From the NCBI GenBank assembly GCA_016703965.1, contig JADJBB010000025.1, positions 558,001 to 622,000 of the forward strand: DNA of 64,000 nt, given 5' to 3'. The notes under the pieces were generated by a model. The model was not told the origin of the DNA. It made no database searches and saw nothing but the letters and a program-made list of their open reading frames with translations. This stretch comes from Acidobacteriota bacterium. GTDB lineage: Bacteria > Acidobacteriota > Blastocatellia > Pyrinomonadales > Pyrinomonadaceae. Positions within the stretch are counted from its first letter, which is position 1. Every line of letters begins with the position of its first letter. The position numbers and the translations under genes are program-made. Of this stretch, positions 27,719 through 35,519 are shown in pieces.

Positions 27719-28978
27719 TCAGGAGCTGTAACGGCCAGTGTATCCGCCGACGGATTTGGGAATGCCGTGGGGCTTTTTAACAAGGCCTTTTACGGCAGCC
27801 AGACTGTTTTCAAATGAATTCGGGTCATTTTGCGGATCACAATGGACCGCGCGGTCGTCGATAAAGGCGGCCGCTCGCGGTTTTCCCTGGCCGGTATAGA
27901 CGTCGGTGTAGGGAAATCCATGTTTTTCCAGCCAGTCGATCACCTTGATTCTGAGTTGGGCGGGCGTGATTCGCGAGCCTTCGAGTACGTCCTGAGCACA
28001 GCGGGAGGTAAAGACGGTGATATCGGCGATCTTTGCCAGTTTTTTGGAAAATTCCAAAGCTCCGGGTACGGGATCGCCAAAATGATCGACACCCTTCCAC
28101 TTGTCATATTGAGCTAGAACGCCGTCCAGATCGACGCAAACGCGTGGCTTTTGTTTGACCGTCGCGACCTTAGGCTGGGGCGCAGCTACCAGCGTTTCTT
28201 TGGTTTTCTTCTTCTTTAGTTTTGGTAATTTAGACGGCTTCGTTGAAAGTACTACTTCAATAGCCTCACCGCCCTCAAGCCATTCATTCTCGCCGGCGAT
28301 GGCGTCGAAATTGTAGACGCGTGTGTAATGATGCCGCGTGTGGTGTCTGCCGGGCGTCCGGAGTGTGTAAGGCAGATCGTCCGGGCCGACGACACGCTTT
28401 GGAGGGAACTGCTCGGGCTTTCGCTCGAGGCCAAGTTCTTTCCAGTCCGATCGGAGGTTATCGGCAAAATCGTAAACTTCAGCAAGCGGATATTCTTTGT
28501 CCAGCAAAACCCACACATGATAACCGCCCGAGCCGTTCGAATCGAACAGCATCGGATCCATTCCCATTTCGCGCAAACGCTCGGCCCAATCGAGAGCCGC
28601 TTCAAAATTAGCCTCAGCGACCTCGTCCGCATTCGGCATGCTCGGATCGTGCAGATCGACATCGATCGCGAACCATTTGCAGGTAGAATGATCGCTGATC
28701 GAATGCAGCCCGATGAGATGTGCCGGCGATTTGGCAGAAAAATGGCGGTTAAGCTTGTTCAGCGTGACCATGTCGGTCCCAAGTTTTCGCCGCTCAGCAA
28801 CGGGCAGCATCACGACGCTGATCTTGCCGTCTTTGAGCGTGTACTGGCTCCAAACATCACGGCGGTTCACCAGCCGCTCCATCGCCCATTCCGCCAGATC
28901 GTCCGCATAGCGAACCCACTCCTGCGCGATCCACATGAGGCGTTTGTTGTCGGCAAATTCGTAAAATGGTGCGGCCAT
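27719..28978 (-). CDS. Archaeo-eukaryotic primase/polymerase domain fused to HAD phosphatase domain
   Basis: 419 residues in two domains. The first (about 1-240) has the AEP metal site FAIDVDLHD with Asp106 and Asp108, and the SxGxH-type block NGSGGYHVWVLL with His154, then LPYTLRTPGRHH; it is closest in style to TOTE-type and LigD polymerase domains. A lysine-rich linker (KLPKLKKKKTKETL) leads to a HAD domain (about 278-419): motif I VDLDGVLAQYD (Asp283, Asp285), motif II VFTSR and motif III with GKP (Lys366) and DD (374-375). The pairing suggests DNA synthesis plus 3'- or 5'-end dephosphorylation. The next genes include an ATP-dependent ligase. Confidence 0.8.
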   Translation of the reverse strand: MAAPFYEFADNKRLMWIAQEWVRYADDLAEWAMERLVNRRDVWSQYTLKDGKISVVMLPVAERRKLGTDMVTLNKLNRHFSAKSPAHLIGLHSISDHSTCKWFAIDVDLHDPSMPNADEVAEANFEAALDWAERLREMGMDPMLFDSNGSGGYHVWVLLDKEYPLAEVYDFADNLRSDWKELGLERKPEQFPPKRVVGPDDLPYTLRTPGRHHTRHHYTRVYNFDAIAGENEWLEGGEAIEVVLSTKPSKLPKLKKKKTKETLVAAPQPKVATVKQKPRVCVDLDGVLAQYDKWKGVDHFGDPVPGALEFSKKLAKIADITVFTSRCAQDVLEGSRITPAQLRIKVIDWLEKHGFPYTDVYTGQGKPRAAAFIDDRAVHCDPQNDPNSFENSLAAVKGLVKKPHGIPKSVGGYTGRYSS

Positions 28979-28986
28979 AACCGTTC

Positions 28987-29046
28987 AGAGTTCAAGCTTT
29001 AGCTTGTTCATTCCCCAACTCAGAGACCAGCTAAAGCTGGAACTCT
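28987..29046. repeat. Inverted-repeat pair between the AEP-HAD gene and the ligase
   Basis: AGAGTTCAAGCTTTAGCTTG (28987-29006) and CAGCTAAAGCTGGAACTCT (29028-29046) are near-perfect complements around a 21-nt loop. Each arm also has internal dyad symmetry (AGCTTTAGCT). Confidence 0.8.
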
Positions 29047-29050
29047 AAAC

Positions 29051-30508
29051 CTATCCCACCTTATCCCAACCTGTAATAAATATCTTCTTTCCCCAGTCGT
29101 CAAACATCTGCTTCGCCGCGCGTTCGCTGTTGGTGATCTTGATCTCGCGTTCTAGTGGCGTTTGGCGATTTGGGGAAAAATCGGTGAGGTAGACGACGAA
29201 GCCCGGATAGTCGTTGCGGTCTTTCTTGTTTGTTTTCCAGAGCAAAAGCTTACGGACCATCGTGTTGCCTTTCATTACCTTGGTGTAAACGAGGCGTTCG
29301 AGGAGTTCACTCGGCGGGTCATCGTCCTCGTGAACGGATTTGTCAGCCTCAGGAACCGCCGCGAGGTCAGTGACCTGGCGAATGCTCACATCATCTACGA
29401 CTGCCTCTTTGTCATCGCGAATGCGGATGAATTGCGGCGAGATGACACTAACGAGAGGCATTCGCGTGGTCGCGGAATACTTTTTCCCGTCCCAATCCAG
29501 TACCATCCGCTTAACCGGACCGCCGCGGGCACGTTCGGCGATCATGTCGAGACACGAGATCTCGATCACCATGCCGGGCTTCACCATTTCGTAGGCGACG
29601 TAATCGTTGTTGACGGCCACGTAATCGGACGGCACGATCTTCTTTTTCAGATCGGTCACGATCGATTTGCGGTCTTCATCGGTGAAACCGCCGCCAACGC
29701 GGGTGAATTCGTGAAATGAACCATCGCTACGCATCACCGCGACCAGCAGATCGTGAAGCATGCCTTTGCGATGATCGGTGCCCTCGGAATAGCCGATAAC
29801 GGCCACATCGAGGCTGTGACGCAGCTTGATTTTAAACCAACCGGCCTGATCGTGCCGTACGACGACGCCCTCGGCACCTTCGCCGACAACCCAGTCGGTG
29901 AAGCGTTCCATGATCGTATCGATACTGTCAGCCTTCTCAAACTCGACCGCGTGGACCTTTTCGCCCTTACTAAACCATTTCTTCAGCGTGTCAAAGACCT
30001 TTGCCGCACTATCGACCGGCTTTTCCTCAAGTTCGACAATGTCAAAAACGGCAATACCGAGCCGCTCCAGATCCTCTTTCGACGGCGGCGAACGCAGGAT
30101 GCGAACGACCTGCTGCACGGGATGAGCCTTGGTCGCATCTTCTTTTACATAGATCTCGGCACCGAGAACGCACGAGCTGACCTTCGCTTTTTTCAGTAAT
30201 TCTGCTGCTTCCTCAAACGCCGGAAGCCCGATCCTTGCCGTTCCGCCTGGGTTGACGGAGATCATCTTCTCGCCGTCGAAGAGCAGCATCGCGTTCTCGC
30301 CGTCGTATTTGCGGCTGACGAAATAGCCTTTCGCCCTCGGTAATTTGAACGCGTCGTCGGCCGAGATCGCCTTCATATTGCCGCTAACCCGGCGTTTGTA
30401 TTCCTGAGCTTTTACGTGCAGCGACGGGTCGGCAAGATCGGGAGCCTTGCCCGTGCAGTAGCCGAACTTGCAGGTGAATTTAGCTTTGTCGAAACCAAGA
30501 TCAAGCAT
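29051..30508 (-). CDS. ATP-dependent DNA ligase with extra C-terminal domain
   Basis: 485 residues. The nucleotide-accepting lysine is Lys67 in SRKYDGENAML (motif I KxDG). Motif III is around GAEIY (Glu118), IIIa FDIVEL, motif IV EGVVVRHD (Glu213) and motif V WFKIKLRHS (Lys226, Lys228). An OB-fold follows (to about residue 340) and then an extra domain of about 140 residues, ending KIFITGWDKVG, which I cannot name. A short N-terminal C-x4-C (CKFGYC) is also unusual. ATP-dependent ligases in bacteria are often repair enzymes (LigB, LigC, LigD). It sits beside the AEP-HAD gene. Confidence 0.88.
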   Translation of the reverse strand: MLDLGFDKAKFTCKFGYCTGKAPDLADPSLHVKAQEYKRRVSGNMKAISADDAFKLPRAKGYFVSRKYDGENAMLLFDGEKMISVNPGGTARIGLPAFEEAAELLKKAKVSSCVLGAEIYVKEDATKAHPVQQVVRILRSPPSKEDLERLGIAVFDIVELEEKPVDSAAKVFDTLKKWFSKGEKVHAVEFEKADSIDTIMERFTDWVVGEGAEGVVVRHDQAGWFKIKLRHSLDVAVIGYSEGTDHRKGMLHDLLVAVMRSDGSFHEFTRVGGGFTDEDRKSIVTDLKKKIVPSDYVAVNNDYVAYEMVKPGMVIEISCLDMIAERARGGPVKRMVLDWDGKKYSATTRMPLVSVISPQFIRIRDDKEAVVDDVSIRQVTDLAAVPEADKSVHEDDDPPSELLERLVYTKVMKGNTMVRKLLLWKTNKKDRNDYPGFVVYLTDFSPNRQTPLEREIKITNSERAAKQMFDDWGKKIFITGWDKVG

Positions 30509-30519
30509 TTTTTAAGAGG

Positions 30520-30621
30520 AACCACGAAAATACACGAAAAGATCACTAAAAGAAGGCGAAAGAGATAATACAGGAATAACAGCGAGCAATTTTTAGTGTA
30601 TTTTCGTGTTATTTAGTGGTT
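30520..30621. repeat. Inverted-repeat pair between the ligase and the next gene
   Basis: AACCACGAAAATACACGAAA (30520-30539) and TTTTAGTGTATTTTCGTG followed by GTGGTT (30591-30621) pair with a few mismatches across about 50 nt. The right arm overlaps the last codons of the gene that ends at 30609. Confidence 0.65.
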
Positions 30622-31331
30622 ACTTCTTCCACCTCCAAGGTTTTTGGCCGTTTCAGTTCCATATTCGACAGGTGCAGAATCAGGCAATACGAATCGTCCT
30701 TCACACGGCCTTCGAGAAAGGCATTGTACGGCTTGCCGCCGCGGTTCATCACGAGCGGCTCGTTGCCTTTTTCGCCGCCGCGGACGAGCAGCAGAGCGTC
30801 GCGTTCCGCGAGGTCTTTTGCCATTTCAAACAGAAAATCGAACGTCAAGCCGTTGATATGCACGAGCTGTTTTTTGTTCGTGAAGACGAATTTATGTGCC
30901 GCTTCTTCTTTCTTAATAAATTTTCCGGTCCAACGCATCGGGAATTCGCCGTTCATGTTTTGCAGCTCTTTTTTGCGTGGCTGCCGTTTTCGCTCACTCC
31001 CGTCGGCGTTGTAGGTTACCTCGATCTCTTCGACGAGGTGAATGATGCCCTTTTTCGTGACGTAAACGCGGGACATATCAGTCAAAAACATCCCGAAACG
31101 CTCGATGTCGATCTCAGGATCGCCTTTAACCAAGCTGTCGGAAACCTTTTCGAGTTTCTTGTCTTTTTTTAGAAGCTCCGGCAGATCATGGGTGGTGTCA
31201 GTCTTCAACAACTTGCGTGTAGATATCGGCCGCCCCTTTTTATCCGTATAACGCATCACGCGTGTCGGGTTTAAGGCTTCTGCCGCCACGACGGCGTCAC
31301 GATTGTTCGAATTTGAGATGTTTATTGGCAT
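30609..31331 (-). CDS. Unknown protein in the AEP-ligase unit
   Basis: 240 residues, highly charged with many lysines. Recognisable pieces are MRYTDKKGRPISTRKLLKT near the N-terminus, FGMFLTDMSRVYVTKKGIIHLVEE in the middle and GGKPYNAFLEGRVKDDSYCLI near the end. There is no signal peptide, membrane helix or metal motif. A DNA-binding or scaffold role in the repair unit is possible given its charge and position. I do not recognise a family and make no functional claim. The Lys/Arg content would suit a DNA-end-binding partner standing in for Ku, but that is speculation. Confidence 0.7.
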   Translation of the reverse strand: MPINISNSNNRDAVVAAEALNPTRVMRYTDKKGRPISTRKLLKTDTTHDLPELLKKDKKLEKVSDSLVKGDPEIDIERFGMFLTDMSRVYVTKKGIIHLVEEIEVTYNADGSERKRQPRKKELQNMNGEFPMRWTGKFIKKEEAAHKFVFTNKKQLVHINGLTFDFLFEMAKDLAERDALLLVRGGEKGNEPLVMNRGGKPYNAFLEGRVKDDSYCLILHLSNMELKRPKTLEVEEVTTK

Positions 31332-31340
31332 AACGCGTCA

Positions 31341-31403
31341 GTGGTCAGTTGTCGGTGGTCAGTGTTCAGAAAGAGATTCGGTCTTCCGCTGACAACTGAC
31401 CAC
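31341..31403. repeat. Inverted-repeat pair upstream of the unknown gene
   Basis: GTGGTCAGTTGTC (31341-31353) and GACAACTGACCAC (31391-31403) are perfect complements, with further GTCAGTGG-like copies on both sides. Confidence 0.8.
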
Positions 31404-31423
31404 AGACCACTGAAAACTGCTGA

Positions 31424-32035
31424 TTACATCAGATCAAAGTCCAGATCATCGGCCGAGATCTCTTCTTCCTCGCCGGAATCGAGGACCGCGGCCTGATTTA
31501 GCTTAATGTACTGAAAATCGGCCTGTTTTCCAACCACCATAAAAATATCGCCGCCGGAGCCGATCAGATAGGCATTGTCATATTCGATGCCGCCACGCCA
31601 GCTGAAAGGGAACCAGTACATCCGTCCATCTGACAGATAGTCGTGCAGTGCCGAGATATCATTCGTCTCAAATGTGCCGACGAGGTAAACGCTCTTAACT
31701 ATCTGCGTAAAATAGTCTTCCACGGTCGCCGGCGACAACACGTTCTTTTGCCCGAACGACGAGGGAACCTGTGCTATCGGTTCGCCGTCGGGTGTGATCG
31801 GAATCAGCTCGTTTCGATCGACCGAATCGCCCTTGTCGTTCACGGTCGCGAGAGCAGTGCCGCCTTTGTCGATCAGTGTCTTTCCGTCCGCCGCTAAAAC
31901 CCGCAGGCTTGCCTCGAGCCCTTTCTCATCATAAGCCTCTATCTCGACGCGGCCATACAACTTCTCCCGGTCGATCTTAACGATCGTTACCGGAAAATCC
32001 TGCCCGTCCAGCGATAAGATCAGAGGCCTCGCCAT
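31424..32035 (-). CDS. Unknown protein, first gene of the AEP-ligase unit
   Basis: 203 residues. The N-terminus MARPLILSLDGQDFPVTIVKI begins a beta-rich domain with EIEAYDEKGLEASLRVLAADG. The second half, with VYLVGTFETNDISALHDYLSDG and MYWFPFSWRGGIEYDNAYLIG, leads to an acidic tail (DSGEEEEISADDLDFDLM). I know no function. There is no membrane segment. The acidic tail resembles those of proteins that contact DNA-processing enzymes, but this is only an impression. The four genes from here to 27719 are on one strand with 72-100 bp gaps. Confidence 0.65.
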   Translation of the reverse strand: MARPLILSLDGQDFPVTIVKIDREKLYGRVEIEAYDEKGLEASLRVLAADGKTLIDKGGTALATVNDKGDSVDRNELIPITPDGEPIAQVPSSFGQKNVLSPATVEDYFTQIVKSVYLVGTFETNDISALHDYLSDGRMYWFPFSWRGGIEYDNAYLIGSGGDIFMVVGKQADFQYIKLNQAAVLDSGEEEEISADDLDFDLM

Positions 32036-32102
32036 AAAGAAGAAGTTAACTTAAAGCATCTTACAATATCCGATAAAACACTGCGAGTAAAAGAGATGTA
32101 AC

Positions 32103-32137
32103 AAACAAAAAAGCGGGTGCCATTTCTGACACCCGCC
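32103..32137 (-). terminator. Terminator of the zinc-ribbon gene
   Basis: Stem GCGGGTG/CACCCGC (32113-32119 and 32130-32136) with a T-rich tract on the minus strand beyond it (32104-32112). It follows the stop at 32157. Confidence 0.85.
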
Positions 32138-32156
32138 TGCGAACTAGCATGCAGCG

Positions 32157-33002
32157 TTAACCGTTCGGATCCGAAACCTCAGTCACGCTCTGCGGGCTCA
32201 GATTTAGCATGTTGTCACCTGCGATGACCGAGACCGGTGAATTCCAAAGTGCAAAACCGCGGCCGATCTTGGCGATGCCGAAGAGGTAGTACCCTTTAGG
32301 ATCCACGCCGGCCAGGTTCGCTCCGCCGCTGCCGTTGGTCGTACCCGAGTATTTTGCCTTTGCCGCGATCGCTCGCATCGCTGCGCGCTGAAAATCACCG
32401 TAGCGATCAGGAAAAACCGCAGCGAGCCCGAGGCTTCCCGCCAGAGTGTTTCCCTCTATTGGTTCGACGCGGGCTGCTCTCAATACTGTTTCGACGTCTT
32501 CTTCCAACAGGTAAAATCTTGTCCCCTTGACCGCCTGTGTCGAGCCGCTTGCCGATGTCGCCTTCGCGTTGAGTACGACAGTTCCTTTGTCGGCTGCTGG
32601 AGCAACCGGCGGAGCCGTTGAAGAGCCGGGAACCGTCGTTGTCTGCGAAGGCGGCGGAACAGGCGCGCTTGCGGGAACACTTGTTGACGGCACCGTCGAA
32701 GTCGACGTTGTGCGTGTGTCAGTTGCCGGACGTTTGCTGGCGACGTTGACGTTCACATTTGTATTTGCTGTATCGTCACCGCCGCGAAAGGCGATGTAGG
32801 CAACAAATATAAGAACAATACCGAGCAATCCGATCGGTATCAATGCCCAGGTAGGAAACCCGCCTTCGCGATCGAGCGGCTGCGCAACGATGACCTTTCG
32901 CTCTACGACCGGCGGGGCGTGCAGAGGCCTGGCACAGTTTGGACAGGCGGCGGCGGTGGTCGAGACTTCGTGACCGCATTCAGGACAGAGTATTAATGAC
33001 AT
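32157..33002 (-). CDS. Zinc-ribbon, single-pass membrane protein
   Basis: 281 residues from the ATG at 33002 (MSLILCPECGHEVS), chosen because AGGAG lies upstream; the open frame starts at 33026. CPEC...CPNC is a four-cysteine zinc ribbon, followed by a linker, one membrane helix (ALIPIGLLGIVLIFVAYIAF), a long Ser/Thr/Pro/Val-rich stalk and a C-terminal domain with FYLLEEDVETVLRAARVEP. The architecture is that of bacterial sensor or regulator proteins with an external domain. The function is unknown. Confidence 0.75.
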   Translation of the reverse strand: MSLILCPECGHEVSTTAAACPNCARPLHAPPVVERKVIVAQPLDREGGFPTWALIPIGLLGIVLIFVAYIAFRGGDDTANTNVNVNVASKRPATDTRTTSTSTVPSTSVPASAPVPPPSQTTTVPGSSTAPPVAPAADKGTVVLNAKATSASGSTQAVKGTRFYLLEEDVETVLRAARVEPIEGNTLAGSLGLAAVFPDRYGDFQRAAMRAIAAKAKYSGTTNGSGGANLAGVDPKGYYLFGIAKIGRGFALWNSPVSVIAGDNMLNLSPQSVTEVSDPNG

Positions 33003-33094
33003 AAAAATTTCTCCTATGATGTTCAAATAAGAACAAGAATCGCTTAATCCTAGCTGATCAATGGAGTTCTGAATGTCATCTAGAACACATTCGG

Positions 33095-33128
33095 CAAAAA
33101 AAATGGCCAGGCGGTAAAGCCTGGCCGG
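33095..33128 (-). terminator. Terminator of the CocE-type hydrolase gene
   Basis: Stem TGGCCAGGC/GCCTGGCC (33104-33112 and 33119-33126) followed on the minus strand by a run of eight T. It lies 23 bp past the stop at 33151. Confidence 0.88.
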
Positions 33129-33150
33129 TTATAGCATTTCTACACAAAGG

Positions 33151-35109
33151 TTATTTCTTTTTCACCACAGAGATCACTACCTCAGCCGGATACTGTTTCG
33201 AGTGGTGAACGGAGTTTTTCGCGACCACGCCTTTGACCTCGTCGTAGTTATTCCCGCCGGTATTCATATTGCGGTCGAATCTTGGGAAGTTGCTCGACGA
33301 TATCTCTATCCGCAGACGATGCCCGGCCGCGAAGTAGTTGCTGGTCGTCATCGGCTGGAATTTGACCTTGTAAACCTTGTCTTTTTCCATCCACGCGAGC
33401 GGTTTGTCGTAACCGTCGCGGTATCGCATGCGTTGGATGGTCTCGTCGAGGTTCCATGCTTTGCCGGTTTCGTCGACGTCGATGAGTTTTACAGTGAAGT
33501 CCGTGTCCTTCGCATCCGACGAGACAAAAAGCGAAACCTCGATCGGCCCGCTCAGCTCAAAACCTTCCTTCAAAACGTCGGTCGAGTAAACGAGAATGTC
33601 ATTTCTCTCCTCCATCTTCGTTTGATCCCAGGCACCGCCCTGCACCGCATTTCCGGTACAACAGACGTTACCGCCGAATGAGGGAACCGGATCCATCGGA
33701 TCGTAGGTGAAAGTGTCCGGCATGTCGGCCGCGGGCGGCTCGGTCGTAAGTTTTCCGTCGCCGGCTCCGGTGTTGGCTTTCCCGCCGCTTGCGAGATAGA
33801 ACTTCATCGGTTCCGCACCGACAGGCGGCCAGGATTCGGACGACTGCCATTTGTTGCTGCCCATCGTGAAGTACTGAACTTTCGGGCGTTTGAGCACGTC
33901 GTTCTGCTCGCCTTTGAGGAAATGATCGAACCAGTCGTACGTCATTTTGCTGTAATCGAGCCGGGCATCACCCATGCTTCGCTGGCCGACGATCGTGTTT
34001 TCGGTCGCACGCGTGTAGCTGCAATGCAGCGTCGGGGCGATCACAGCGTATTGTTTGTCAGCGATATCCTTATCGGCCGTTTTGCGAACGTGATTATAGG
34101 TCGCAAGATTCGGCCCGACCGAGACGTCATACCAGGACATGAACCAGAATCCGGGAATGTTGATCTTCATGTTGTCGTGAAACAGGCCGCCCTTGTACCA
34201 CGCCGGATCATTCGGAGTACGTTTTATCATCGCTCCGCCGGTCGAATTCGGCATCGCATCGGCGAAGATGCCTCGCGGCCCGTCGACTGCCTTCATGATA
34301 TCCATTTCCGGCAAATGCCTGAGAGCCTTTGACCAATCGACCTGCGGCGACTGCTGGGCCAGATCGAAGGATTTCGAGGCTCTGATCAGCTCTTCCTGCG
34401 AAGTATTTGCAGGGAAAGTGGGCCGAACCTGATTCTGCTCGCCGTAAAGCCAGGCAATGAAAAGCATCTGCACCGCACCGCCGCGATACCAGTTGCCCTG
34501 CTCGTAATACGGCCCAACGCGTCCAACGCCGGCACCGAAACCCTGTGCGATCATCGTCGTGAACGATGGGTTGCCGCGAGCCGCGACCGCCATTTGCCAT
34601 TCGGCAGTCGACGAGCAGCCGATCGTTCCCACCTTTTTATTCGACCAGTCTTGCGATGACATCCACGTTATAGCGTCATCGCCGTCGGTTGTCGGCGGCC
34701 CGAGGATGTCGTAATTTCCCTCGGAGAAAAAATGCCCGCGTTCGTTCATGATGACGTAGGCGTAGCCGCGTTTCACGGCGTCGAGGATCGTCGTCATATC
34801 CCGCGGAGCCCCGAGCCGGACGTCCCACCAGTTGAAGTTGTACGGGGTTCGTGAAAAGATGATCGGATACTTTTTCGAAGCGTCTTTTGGCCTGTAAACA
34901 TCGGCCTGCATCCGCTTGCCGTCACGCATCGGCACCATCACCTTGCGGTCAACAACAGCGAGGGAATTCAGCTCAGCCTCGATGGCATTTCGCCGATCTC
35001 TCATCTCCGGCGTTGACATTACCTGCGGCTGCTGGCCAAAACCTGGCTGGACCACGAAGACGATTGCGGCAGCCGCCAACACCAATATGCGGACAAAACC
35101 CTTTTTCAT
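33151..35109 (-). CDS. CocE/NonD family hydrolase (X-Pro dipeptidyl-peptidase fold)
   Basis: 652 residues with a signal peptide (ILVLAAAAIVFVVQPGFG). VPMRDGKRMQADVYRPKD opens the alpha/beta-hydrolase domain, and the nucleophile Ser is in GTIGCSSTAEWQMAV. A C-terminal beta-sandwich (FELSGPIEVSLFVSSDA) is the CocE/PepX C-terminal domain. Family members cleave esters or acyl-amides, and some are X-Pro dipeptidyl peptidases. The protein is periplasmic by its leader. The substrate is unknown. Confidence 0.88.
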   Translation of the reverse strand: MKKGFVRILVLAAAAIVFVVQPGFGQQPQVMSTPEMRDRRNAIEAELNSLAVVDRKVMVPMRDGKRMQADVYRPKDASKKYPIIFSRTPYNFNWWDVRLGAPRDMTTILDAVKRGYAYVIMNERGHFFSEGNYDILGPPTTDGDDAITWMSSQDWSNKKVGTIGCSSTAEWQMAVAARGNPSFTTMIAQGFGAGVGRVGPYYEQGNWYRGGAVQMLFIAWLYGEQNQVRPTFPANTSQEELIRASKSFDLAQQSPQVDWSKALRHLPEMDIMKAVDGPRGIFADAMPNSTGGAMIKRTPNDPAWYKGGLFHDNMKINIPGFWFMSWYDVSVGPNLATYNHVRKTADKDIADKQYAVIAPTLHCSYTRATENTIVGQRSMGDARLDYSKMTYDWFDHFLKGEQNDVLKRPKVQYFTMGSNKWQSSESWPPVGAEPMKFYLASGGKANTGAGDGKLTTEPPAADMPDTFTYDPMDPVPSFGGNVCCTGNAVQGGAWDQTKMEERNDILVYSTDVLKEGFELSGPIEVSLFVSSDAKDTDFTVKLIDVDETGKAWNLDETIQRMRYRDGYDKPLAWMEKDKVYKVKFQPMTTSNYFAAGHRLRIEISSSNFPRFDRNMNTGGNNYDEVKGVVAKNSVHHSKQYPAEVVISVVKKK

Positions 35110-35327
35110 AAACGGATGCTCCTATTTCTAAACGAGGGACGGTTAATTTTTCGATCGAAAGATGATTCTAACTCTAAAACTGGAATGAATGGTAATGGCA
35201 ATATCAACGTTGTGGATCGGGAAGGGAGGGACCCCTCAATTTAAAGGCAAATGAGTCTGATAATGGACATAATGTATTATACGTGAAACGCAATTGCAAA
35301 TAAGAGACTTTTTCACCGAAAATGAAC

Positions 35328-35405
35328 GTTCGACCAAACTCGAAAATACCTCTACCAATCTCGGGAGACTACTCTACCTATCTCAAGATTTCGCTCTACC
35401 AAACC
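35328..35405. repeat. Array of four 22-bp units (TCTACCAA/TCGACCAA)
   Basis: Units start at 35328, 35350, 35372 and 35394, each 22 bp apart: GTTCGACCAAACTCG, CTCTACCAATCTCGG, CTCTACCTATCTCAA and CTCTACCAAACC. The consensus is YTCKACCAAWCTC. The array lies upstream of the CocE-type gene, in the 410-bp gap that also holds the ahcY terminator. Apart from these two elements I see nothing else in that gap. Confidence 0.7.
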
Positions 35406-35446
35406 AGGGTTGAAAAGCGACAAGATCTTGTCACCCTGAAACAAAA

Positions 35447-35473
35447 AAGACCTCGTCGACATTGACGAGGCCT
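35447..35473 (-). terminator. Terminator of ahcY
   Basis: Perfect CCTCGTC/GACGAGG stem (35451-35457 and 35464-35470) followed on the minus strand by TCTTTTTTGTTT. It is 46 bp after the ahcY stop. Confidence 0.88.
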
Positions 35474-35519
35474 TTGTGTTTTCAGAAATAGCGAGCGGGC
35501 ACGAAACCCGCGCACGTTC

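Noticed and set aside
28320..29002. Plus-strand open frame across the AEP gene
   Set aside because: Antisense to clear AEP motifs; translation has no domain.
30609..31331. Calling the 240-residue protein Ku
   Set aside because: It has none of the Ku barrel signatures; position and charge alone are not enough.
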